From: Planctobacterium marinum
Lineage (GTDB): Bacteria; Pseudomonadota; Gammaproteobacteria; Enterobacterales; Alteromonadaceae
Assembly (NCBI RefSeq): GCF_036322805.1
Contig: NZ_AP027272.1
Location: 3,472,001 to 3,536,000 of the forward strand
DNA: 64,000 nucleotides
Direction: 5' to 3'
This document shows, one piece after another, positions 17,006 to 24,257 of this stretch. Below the pieces are notes generated by a model, which saw only the letters and a program-made list of their open reading frames with translations, was not told where the DNA came from and did no database searches. The position numbers and the translations under genes are program-made. Each line of letters begins with the position of its first letter. Within the stretch, counting starts at the first letter, position 1.

Positions 17006-18925
17006 TTATTTTTTTACCGGTATGTGTTTGGAAATAAACTTGTCGATAGCCTGCAAAGCAGCCATGCGGTGGGGCGCTTTGCTAAGAGAATGATCAGCCT
17101 GCTCTAACTCGAGATATTGCGCATCAACATCGGCATCCTGTAACTCATCAAACATGTTTTCCGATTGATGATCTGGAACCACTTCATCGTGAGTACCGTG
17201 CACTAAAAGCACGGGGATTTTAATTTTATCAATGTGATTTATGGGTGAAATCGCTTTAATATGTGCCTCATCCACTTTGCCCTCAGAAATGAGCTTTTGC
17301 CAATAGGCCACGACCCAGTGATTTTTGCCGTAGTCTCTGCGCTCGTCACGCAACATACGCTCAAGATCAGCCACACCATTGATGGAAATAGCGCACTGAT
17401 ACACATCAGGAGTAAAAGCGGCGCCAGCCAAGGCCGCATAGCCCCCGTAGCTGATACCCACAATGCACACTCTATCCGGATCGACATAACCTGACTTAAC
17501 CAGGGTGTTAACGGTATCTGTGAGGTCGTCTTGCATCTTACGACCCCATTCGCCGCGTCCTTTCAATGTGAGCTCCAAGCCAAACCCCTCCGAGCCGCGA
17601 AATTGTGGTTGCATTACCAGATAACCACGACTGGCGAAATACTGAGCCAACCAATCAAAACCAATTCTATCGTAAGACTCAGGCCCACCATGGGGTAACA
17701 TGATAGCAGGTAAGTTTTTGAGCTCATCAACAGCAGGTAGAGTCAAAAGCGTCGGTAAACGCAAGCCGTCACGAGCTTTAATTTCAGTTTGAAACACTTG
17801 ATTGATTTCATTCGCAGGAATATCAGGTCGACCAGAGGCTATGAAGTAAAATTGACCTTTAGTGTAAAAGTAGAAATCACCGGGGCTATCTATGCCTTCA
17901 ATCATAAAGATCATGTGTTGCCAATCCGGTGAATAACTCACAAGAGTTACTGTATAATCAGGTAAATCCTTCGCTACACCATCCACTACAGTCTGGATTT
18001 TAGGATCGAAGAAATCATAACTGGGTTTAAACCCAGAATAACGAACACCATGAACAATGCGATTGTGGTCGGTCAATACATATTCGACATCTTTATCTTC
18101 AACCTCGAAAAAGGGTCCCGATACCTGGCCATCTGCCAGTGCCATAGTAAAATAGCCCCAACGACCTTGGCCATTTTGCGCCACCATTACCAGGCTTTTT
18201 AAATCAGCCGTTAGCCCTTCGAAACTACGGGTGGGAATTTCGGTTTCCTGGCGATATATCTCCCGCCATTCATCATTTTCACGCACTTCGACACGGTGCA
18301 GGTTTTTACGATTATCAAAGCGCTCTCGGGCAATCAGCTCATCGTTGTAAATAAAATAATTAACTGCATCATGCGTCCCTCTTGAAACCGGACGCGGTGT
18401 ACGCTTGCCTGATATTCTAACTTTCATCAAACTGTAGACACTTTGGGACTGAAAAGCCGGCATGTAAGCAAATTGCCCATCATTACTTAAGCCGACAATT
18501 GTCCCAAGGTTGGTTTGCCCCGCATAGATGCCATCTCCGGGAGTAAGCAACTGCCGGATGCGATTTTCAGAGATTTTGAAAGAAAACGCCGCGCTAATGT
18601 CGTGTCGTCCTTGGAAACCGAATAAACGGGTGTTGTCCACCGTCACCATTATTAAGGTATCTTCATCAACAAACCAAGCGTGCTTTGGGCGTATATTTGA
18701 GATATCCACACCAGTGACCATTTCTTTTTTAGCCAGATCGTAGATGACATACATTTCTTTGTTGTCTTTAGCCACGCGGTAAGCAATGCGATTACCGCTT
18801 GGCGACACTTCCATCATACTAATTTGGGGCAACGCGCCAAAGACTTCCAAAGGTACAAGTTCTTCAGCGGCAGTTACTACAAAACCGAAAAAAAACAGAA
18901 TAAAAAACAGGGTTATTTTGTTCAC
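17006..18925 (-). CDS. Exported S9-family serine peptidase (prolyl oligopeptidase / acylaminoacyl-peptidase-like)
   Basis: A 639-residue protein with a Sec signal peptide (MNKITLFFILFFFGFVVTAAEE, cut after about residue 20), so periplasmic or outer. Residues about 25-370 form the beta-propeller-like N-domain, with WD-like strands such as KHAWFVDEDTLIMVTVD. The C-terminal alpha/beta hydrolase holds the nucleophile in GISYGGYAALAGAA, the Asp in LLVHGTHDEVVPDHQSE and the His in ADHSLSKAPHR, so the triad is complete. LPAIMLPHGGPESYDRIGFDW is the usual oxyanion region. It likely trims peptides in the envelope. It is upstream of glyA's end in the same direction but separated by a terminator and 142 bp, so it is a separate unit. 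Confidence 0.93.
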   Translation of the reverse strand: MNKITLFFILFFFGFVVTAAEELVPLEVFGALPQISMMEVSPSGNRIAYRVAKDNKEMYVIYDLAKKEMVTGVDISNIRPKHAWFVDEDTLIMVTVDNTRLFGFQGRHDISAAFSFKISENRIRQLLTPGDGIYAGQTNLGTIVGLSNDGQFAYMPAFQSQSVYSLMKVRISGKRTPRPVSRGTHDAVNYFIYNDELIARERFDNRKNLHRVEVRENDEWREIYRQETEIPTRSFEGLTADLKSLVMVAQNGQGRWGYFTMALADGQVSGPFFEVEDKDVEYVLTDHNRIVHGVRYSGFKPSYDFFDPKIQTVVDGVAKDLPDYTVTLVSYSPDWQHMIFMIEGIDSPGDFYFYTKGQFYFIASGRPDIPANEINQVFQTEIKARDGLRLPTLLTLPAVDELKNLPAIMLPHGGPESYDRIGFDWLAQYFASRGYLVMQPQFRGSEGFGLELTLKGRGEWGRKMQDDLTDTVNTLVKSGYVDPDRVCIVGISYGGYAALAGAAFTPDVYQCAISINGVADLERMLRDERRDYGKNHWVVAYWQKLISEGKVDEAHIKAISPINHIDKIKIPVLLVHGTHDEVVPDHQSENMFDELQDADVDAQYLELEQADHSLSKAPHRMAALQAIDKFISKHIPVKK

Positions 18926-19013
18926 AACCTCTCCTTGGTTATCGTGAAACAGTATTGAATGGTAGTGAGTGTATTAAAGCGGTGTGGATTGTATTAAATA
19001 GACCAAAGGATTG

Positions 19014-19042
19014 CTACAAAAAAGCCAGCTGACGCTGGCTTT
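19014..19042 (-). terminator. Rho-independent terminator of glyA
   Basis: Arms AAAGCCAGC (19021-19029) and GCTGGCTTT (19034-19042) with loop TGAC form a perfect 9-bp stem. On the minus strand it is followed by a run of six T, about 25 bp past the glyA stop. The A/T flanks would let it work weakly in the other direction too. Confidence 0.88.
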
Positions 19043-19067
19043 TAACATAAAAGTATCGAGCTAATGT

Positions 19068-20324
19068 CTAAGCGTATACAGGGAAGCGCTCACACAAAGC
19101 AATAACTTGCTCTCTGACTCCGGCAATATTGGCTTCGTCTTCGATGTTATCCAGTACATCGCAAATCCAATTGGCCACTTGAGATGCTTCTTCCTCGCCA
19201 AATCCACGACGGGTAATCGCTGGCGTACCAATGCGCAAGCCACTGGTTACGAACGGAGAACGAGGGTCGTTAGGCACTGCATTCTTGTTTACCGTTATGT
19301 AGGCTTTGCCCAATGCTGCATCTGCATCTTTACCTGTGATGTCTTTATCAATCAAATCCAACAAAAACAGATGGTTTTCTGTACCGTCAGAAACAATTTT
19401 GTAGCCTCTATCCTGGAATGCTTTACACATCGCCTTGGCATTTTTCACCACTTGCTGCTGGTAAGTTTTAAATTCAGGCTGCAAGGCTTCTTTAAATGCT
19501 ACCGCTTTCGCTGCGATAACGTGACACAAAGGACCGCCCTGCCCACCCGGGAATACCGCGCTGTTGAGCTTCTTGTAAATAGCTTCATCACCACAAGCAG
19601 AAAGAATTAAACCGCCACGAGGCCCCGCCAGCGTTTTATGGGTAGTTGTTGTAACAACATGGGCATGAGGCAGCGGGTTAGGATAAACACCAGCAGCTAC
19701 CAAACCAGCTACGTGCGCCATATCCACCAACAAAAACGCGCCAACACTATCAGCGATTTCTCTGAATTTAGCCCAATCAACGATACCAGAATAGGCAGAA
19801 AAACCACCAATGATCATTTTTGGTTTGTGCTCTTCAGCAAGAGCTTTAACCTGCTCGTAATCGATCTCGCCAGTTTCCTCATTCAGACCGTACTGAACTG
19901 CCTTGTATAATTTACCTGAGAAATTAACGTGGGAGCCGTGAGTTAAGTGACCACCGTGCGCCAGGCTCATACCCAATACCGTGTCGTTGGCTTCTAACAA
20001 TGCCATGAATACAGCGGAGTTAGCTTGTGAGCCAGAGTGAGGTTGCACATTGGCATAATCAGCGCCAAACAACTGTTTCGCGCGTTCGATAGCGAGCTCT
20101 TCTGCAACATCAACGTGTTCACAACCACCGTAATAACGTTTACCTGGATAGCCTTCTGCGTACTTGTTGGTCAGCTGAGACCCCTGCGCCTGCAAAACGC
20201 GTGGGCTGGTGTAGTTTTCTGAGGCAATCAATTCAATATGATGTTCTTGACGCTGAGTTTCAGCCTGGATGGCATCCCACAATTCGGGGTCGAAATCAGC
20301 AATATTCATGTCTTTAGACAGCAT
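19068..20324 (-). CDS. glyA: Serine hydroxymethyltransferase
   Basis: A 418-residue PLP enzyme that interconverts serine and glycine and supplies methylene-THF. The PLP Lys is in [16 protein letters not shown]. Other signatures are [39 protein letters not shown] and [15 protein letters not shown]. The start ATG at 20324 has GAAGGAAG six bases upstream and gives [16 protein letters not shown], aligned with E. coli GlyA; the frame is open upstream to 20378 without similarity. It is divergent from ettA. I looked for PurR- or MetR-like sites in the 250-bp spacer and saw none that convince. Confidence 0.97.
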   Translation of the reverse strand: MLSKDMNIADFDPELWDAIQAETQRQEHHIELIASENYTSPRVLQAQGSQLTNKYAEGYPGKRYYGGCEHVDVAEELAIERAKQLFGADYANVQPHSGSQANSAVFMALLEANDTVLGMSLAHGGHLTHGSHVNFSGKLYKAVQYGLNEETGEIDYEQVKALAEEHKPKMIIGGFSAYSGIVDWAKFREIADSVGAFLLVDMAHVAGLVAAGVYPNPLPHAHVVTTTTHKTLAGPRGGLILSACGDEAIYKKLNSAVFPGGQGGPLCHVIAAKAVAFKEALQPEFKTYQQQVVKNAKAMCKAFQDRGYKIVSDGTENHLFLLDLIDKDITGKDADAALGKAYITVNKNAVPNDPRSPFVTSGLRIGTPAITRRGFGEEEASQVANWICDVLDNIEDEANIAGVREQVIALCERFPVYA

Positions 20325-20574
20325 CGCACTTCCTTCAGGTATTAGGGAAAAACAAAAGCCGGGGGGATACGAATCCAAGCGCCCGCCTCGAAGATTCGGG
20401 TATGATAGCGATTTTCTTCATTTTGTACATACGTATTGAGCAATCAATATACACTGAGATATACGGCAATCGCATAGATAAGGATTTACCTTGTTTCGAC
20501 AGCAAATTTGAACCTGACTTATCCCATCAGTTTAGATTACAATACGGACAATCTAACTGAGCATAAGAATCACT

Positions 20575-22242
20575 ATGTCACAATACGTTTACACCATGTC
20601 GCGAGTGGGCAAGATTGTTCCACCGAAACGACAAATATTAAAAGATATCTCTTTAAGCTTTTTCCCCGGTGCCAAAATCGGGGTGTTGGGTCTTAATGGT
20701 GCTGGTAAATCCACCCTATTGCGCATTATGGCGGGTATCGATACCGAAATCGAAGGTGAAGCCCGTCCCCAACCTGGTTTGAATGTGGGTTATTTGCCGC
20801 AGGAGCCAAAGCTGGACGAAAGCAAAGACGTGCGCGGTAATATCGAAGAAGCGGTTGCCGATGTGGTGCACGCGCTTAAACGCCTCGATGAAGTGTATGC
20901 CGAGTATGCTCAGCCCGATGCCGACTTTGACGCCCTGGCCAAAGAACAAGGTGAACTGGAAGCCATCATCCAGAGTAAAGATGGTCACAACCTGGATAAC
21001 GCCCTTGAGCGCGCCGCTGATGCTTTGCGTTTGCCGCCTTGGGATGCAGATGTGAGTAAACTGTCAGGTGGTGAGCGCCGTCGTGTTGCCCTGTGCCGCT
21101 TGCTGTTAGAAAAACCAGATATGTTGTTGCTGGACGAACCTACTAACCACCTGGATGCTGAATCAGTGGCATGGTTGGAGCGCTTTTTACATGATTATGA
21201 AGGTACTGTGGTAGCCATTACCCACGACCGTTACTTCTTGGATAATGTCGCGGGCTGGATTCTGGAACTAGACCGTGGCCACGGTATTCCATGGGAAGGT
21301 AACTACTCCACCTGGTTGGAACAAAAAGAGAAACGTCTCGAGCAGGAAGAGCGTACCGAGAATGCCCGCGTTAAATCCATGAAACAGGAACTGGAATGGG
21401 TGCGTAGTAATCCCAAAGGTCGTCAGGCAAAAAGCAAAGCTCGTATGACGCGCTTTGAGGAAATGAATACCTCAGATTACCAAAAGCGAAACGAAACCAA
21501 CGAGCTGTTTATCCCGCCGGGTGAGCGTTTGGGTGACCAGGTTATCGACGTGGTCAATTTGAAGAAAAGCTACGATGGTCGTGTACTCATCGATGATTTG
21601 AGCTTTTCTATTCCCAAGGGTGCTATTGTGGGTATTATCGGTCCTAACGGTGCTGGTAAATCCACTCTGTTCCGCATGTTAACCGGTCAGGAGCAACCGG
21701 ATAGTGGTGAAATTAAACTAGGTGAATCAGTACAAATTGCCAGTGTCGAGCAGTTCCGCGATCACATGGACGACACTCGCACTGTATGGCAGGAAATCTC
21801 CGACGAGCAAGACATCATTCGCATTAACAACTTTGAGATAAACAGCCGCGCCTACTGCAGCCGCTTTAACTTTAAAGGCAATGATCAGCAAAAGTTTGTT
21901 AAAGACTTATCTGGTGGTGAACGCAACCGTGTGCACCTGGCTAAATTACTCAAAGCTGGCGGAAACGTATTGCTGTTGGACGAACCGACTAACGACCTGG
22001 ACGTAGAAACCTTGCGAGCTCTGGAAAACGCCATTTTGGAATTCCCGGGCTGCGCTATGGTTATCTCGCACGATAGATGGTTCCTTGACCGTGTCGCTAC
22101 CCACATTCTGGATTACCGCGACGAAGGCAAAATCAACTTTTACGAAGGTAACTACACCGACTACGAAGCCTGGTTAAAAGACAACTTCGGCAAAGATGTA
22201 GTTGAGCCTCACCGTTTGAAATACAAAAAGATTGCGAAGTAA
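20575..22242 (+). CDS. ettA: Energy-dependent translational throttle protein EttA (ABC-F ATPase)
   Basis: A 555-residue ABC-F protein that binds the ribosomal E site and gates the first elongation steps according to ATP/ADP. It has two ABC domains: Walker A at GLNGAGKST (about residue 40) and GPNGAGKST (about residue 358), signature motifs LSGGERRRVALC and LSGGERNRVHLA, and Walker B boxes followed by DEPTNHLDAE and DEPTNDLDVE. The charged interdomain linker (KEKRLEQEERTENARVKSMKQELEW...) fits the P-site interaction motif. The N-terminus MSQYVYTMSRVGKIVPPKR is near-identical to the E. coli protein. No transmembrane domain. It is monocistronic, ending in a clear terminator. Confidence 0.97.
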   Translation: MSQYVYTMSRVGKIVPPKRQILKDISLSFFPGAKIGVLGLNGAGKSTLLRIMAGIDTEIEGEARPQPGLNVGYLPQEPKLDESKDVRGNIEEAVADVVHALKRLDEVYAEYAQPDADFDALAKEQGELEAIIQSKDGHNLDNALERAADALRLPPWDADVSKLSGGERRRVALCRLLLEKPDMLLLDEPTNHLDAESVAWLERFLHDYEGTVVAITHDRYFLDNVAGWILELDRGHGIPWEGNYSTWLEQKEKRLEQEERTENARVKSMKQELEWVRSNPKGRQAKSKARMTRFEEMNTSDYQKRNETNELFIPPGERLGDQVIDVVNLKKSYDGRVLIDDLSFSIPKGAIVGIIGPNGAGKSTLFRMLTGQEQPDSGEIKLGESVQIASVEQFRDHMDDTRTVWQEISDEQDIIRINNFEINSRAYCSRFNFKGNDQQKFVKDLSGGERNRVHLAKLLKAGGNVLLLDEPTNDLDVETLRALENAILEFPGCAMVISHDRWFLDRVATHILDYRDEGKINFYEGNYTDYEAWLKDNFGKDVVEPHRLKYKKIAK

Positions 22243-22263
22243 CGCTTCGCATTGAGTGCTACC

Positions 22264-22297
22264 AAGGCCGCCAGTAAATGCTGAGCGGCCTTTTTTT
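22264..22297 (+). terminator. Rho-independent terminator of ettA
   Basis: Arms AAGGCCGC (22264-22271) and GCGGCCTT (22285-22292) flank a 13-base loop and are followed by seven T. It starts about 20 bp after the ettA stop. Confidence 0.93.
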
Positions 22298-22300
22298 GTA

Positions 22301-22407
22301 TATCAACTATCTCAGAGTGATTGTCTCAGAGTGAATGTGCTAACGAAGTCTAATATTGTCGTATTCCATGAAGGTGAATAAACCTATGCATTTCCCCTCA
22401 TGAAGCG
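22301..22407. other. Gene-free spacer with an 11-bp direct repeat
   Basis: Part of the 505-bp gene-free interval between ettA and radA. TCTCAGAGTGA occurs at 22310-22320 and again at 22324-22334 (14-bp period). Otherwise it holds no frame or signal I can name. The rest of the interval is two palindromic elements described separately. Confidence 0.5.
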
Positions 22408-22516
22408 CCATTGAAAAACGTTAAACAAGTTGCCGGTAATTTTCAGGGACGAAAATCAAGTCACGTCTGAGCATGGACGCGCATCGTGACGACGGAAACT
22501 TGTAGTTTTTCAATGG
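22408..22516. repeat. 109-bp inverted-repeat element, three-way-junction-like
   Basis: Perfect 12-bp terminal inverted repeats CCATTGAAAAAC (22408-22419) and GTTTTTCAATGG (22505-22516) extend inward imperfectly through ACAAGTT/ACTTGT and CCG/CGG. Inside are two smaller hairpins: ATTTTC/GAAAAT (22439-22444 with 22451-22456, loop AGGGAC) and GTCACG/CGTGAC (22460-22465 with 22485-22490). The nested arrangement would fold as a closed three-way junction in RNA or as a cruciform in DNA. No coding frame. It may be a MITE-like intergenic repeat or a structured RNA; I do not recognise the family. Confidence 0.6.
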
Positions 22517-22532
22517 ATTAAGCGTAATGTGG

Positions 22533-22705
22533 GGAGCCTTTTTCTTTCGCATACGGTTTCTTTTTAGCAAAAAGACAAATTCATCGGGAATGAATTTGGA
22601 CAGTTTTAGCTGTCTTCAGGGAAATACAGGGATGTATTTCACAAATGGTATGTGGACCAAAGGGATTTGGTTCAGAAAAGCCATGGATGGCGTCTGTGAG
22701 GCTCC
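22533..22705. repeat. Multi-hairpin palindromic element with GGGA loops
   Basis: The ends pair through GGAGCCT (22533-22539) and AGGCTCC (22699-22705). Between them nearly every base lies in a consecutive hairpin: TCTTTTT/AAAAAGA (22559-22575), CAAATTCAT/ATGAATTTG (22576-22598, loop CGGGA), GACAG/CTGTC (22599-22614), GAAATACA/TGTATTTC (22621-22640, loop GGGA), ACCAAA/TTTGGT (22656-22671, loop GGGA) and GCCA/TGGC (22680-22691, loop TGGA). A 60-codon frame crosses it, but the palindromes explain the sequence better. It is probably a repeated extragenic element or a structured RNA. It lies 42 bp beyond the radA stop, so it would be in the radA 3' region. Confidence 0.65.
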
Positions 22706-22747
22706 ATAGAAGTCAAAAAAGATATTGAGATTCTTCAGACTAAAATA

Positions 22748-24100
22748 TCAAATCGCCTCCAATGCTTCCTGAAGGTTCTTCACCCCCACCACCGTAATCC
22801 CTTGCGGATTTTTGGGTACATTCGCCTTAGGCACAATAGCACGGGTGAAGCCGTGTTTTTTTGCCTCTGATATGCGCTCACTGCCATTGTTCACCGGACG
22901 GATTTCGCCGGATAAACCCACTTCGCCGAATACAATTAAATCTCTGGGCAAGGTTTTATTGCGGAAACTAGACAATAACGCCACCAATAATGCCAAATCG
23001 GCACTGGTTTCCGAGACACGAATTCCTCCAACCACGTTAACAAAAACGTCTTGATCATTCATTTGTACGTCACCATGGCGATGCAGTACCGCTAACAACA
23101 TAGTCAAACGGTTTTGCTCTAATCCCACAGCGACGCGTCTTGGATTGGCCATCTGGCTGTAATCCACAAGGCCTTGAATCTCTACCAATAACGGTCTGGT
23201 TCCTTCCCACACCACCATAACCGCACTGCCGGGAGAGGCTTCTTCACTGCGATTGAGAAAGATGGCGGAGGGATTTTTAACTTCTTTTAGGCCTGACTCG
23301 GTCATGCCAAAAACCCCCAACTCATTAACCGCGCCAAAGCGATTTTTGTGACCTCGCAAAGTGCGATATCTGCCGTCGGCATCACCGTCCAGCATTAACG
23401 AGCAATCTATGCAATGCTCCAGAACCTTAGGTCCGGCGATAGAGCCTTCTTTGGTGACATGGCCGACAATAAACATCGCCACATTGTTTTGTTTAGCAAA
23501 GCGAGTTAGAAAAGCGGCACACTCACGCACTTGAGAAACACTGCCTGGGGCAGATTGAATGTCCCCCATATGCATCACCTGAATCGAGTCGATGACCATG
23601 ACACCGGGCTTTTCACTTAAAGCCAGTTTACATATGGTTTCTACCTCGGTTTCTGCCAGCACTTTGACCTTGTCGCTGGGTAAGCCCAAACGCTGCGCTC
23701 GCATTGCCACCTGCTGCAGGGATTCCTCACCGGTGACATAGAGTACATTCTGGCTTTTTGAAAGGTGACAAATAGTTTGTAACAACAGGGTACTCTTTCC
23801 CGCGCCGGGGGAGCCGCCGATTAAAATTGCCGAACCGGGCACGATGCCGCCGCCCAAAACGCGATCCAGTTCGACAAAGCCAGAACTGAATCTAGGTACC
23901 GTTTGCAAATCAATTTCTGACAGGGTCTCGACCTTGGCTTGAGTTAAACCTGAAAACCCGCTCTTTGAGGAGTTACCAGAAGCGGGTATTCGCATCTCTA
24001 CAATGGTGTTCCAGGCCCCGCAATCATGGCATTGCCCCTGCCATTTTGAATATTCAGAACCACATTCGTTACAAACGTAGGCAGTTTTGCTCTTTTTCAT
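22748..24100 (-). CDS. radA: DNA repair protein RadA (Sms)
   Basis: A 450-residue ATPase that promotes branch migration in recombination. The N-terminal zinc finger has two CxxC pairs (VCNECG, CHDCGAWN). The RecA-like core has Walker A in GGSPGAGKSTLL and the RadA-specific KNRFG motif (GHKNRFGAVNELGVF). The C-terminal Lon-protease-like domain begins near residue 290 and lacks protease function in this family. Length is normal. It is divergent from the PilZ pair across 157 bp. Confidence 0.97.
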   Translation of the reverse strand: MKKSKTAYVCNECGSEYSKWQGQCHDCGAWNTIVEMRIPASGNSSKSGFSGLTQAKVETLSEIDLQTVPRFSSGFVELDRVLGGGIVPGSAILIGGSPGAGKSTLLLQTICHLSKSQNVLYVTGEESLQQVAMRAQRLGLPSDKVKVLAETEVETICKLALSEKPGVMVIDSIQVMHMGDIQSAPGSVSQVRECAAFLTRFAKQNNVAMFIVGHVTKEGSIAGPKVLEHCIDCSLMLDGDADGRYRTLRGHKNRFGAVNELGVFGMTESGLKEVKNPSAIFLNRSEEASPGSAVMVVWEGTRPLLVEIQGLVDYSQMANPRRVAVGLEQNRLTMLLAVLHRHGDVQMNDQDVFVNVVGGIRVSETSADLALLVALLSSFRNKTLPRDLIVFGEVGLSGEIRPVNNGSERISEAKKHGFTRAIVPKANVPKNPQGITVVGVKNLQEALEAI

Positions 24101-24184
24101 AAATTAAGTCGTACAAACCTTATCAATTGATTGTTTTATTGTGACACTTTTAATAAAGTAAGAGGGTATAAAATATCGATTCCC

Positions 24185-24219
24185 CTCAATGTTTTAGCGC
24201 CTTCTGCCGAAACATTGAG
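24185..24219. promoter_or_regulatory. 10-bp inverted repeat upstream of the first PilZ gene
   Basis: Arms CTCAATGTTT (24185-24194) and AAACATTGAG (24210-24219) are perfect, with a 15-base spacer. It ends 38 bp before the PilZ start and about 85 bp before radA in the other direction. No T-run follows, so a terminator is unlikely. It could be a 5' UTR hairpin or a binding site for a dimeric regulator; which one cannot be told from sequence. Confidence 0.45.
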
Positions 24220-24257
24220 TAATATAATAAAAAACACAGAGGTTTCGACTCTTCGTA

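Noticed and set aside
22527-22709. 60-codon frame in the ettA-radA interval
   Set aside because: The frame runs through the multi-hairpin element, and the palindromes explain its sequence; the residues look like a by-product and there is no ribosome-binding site.
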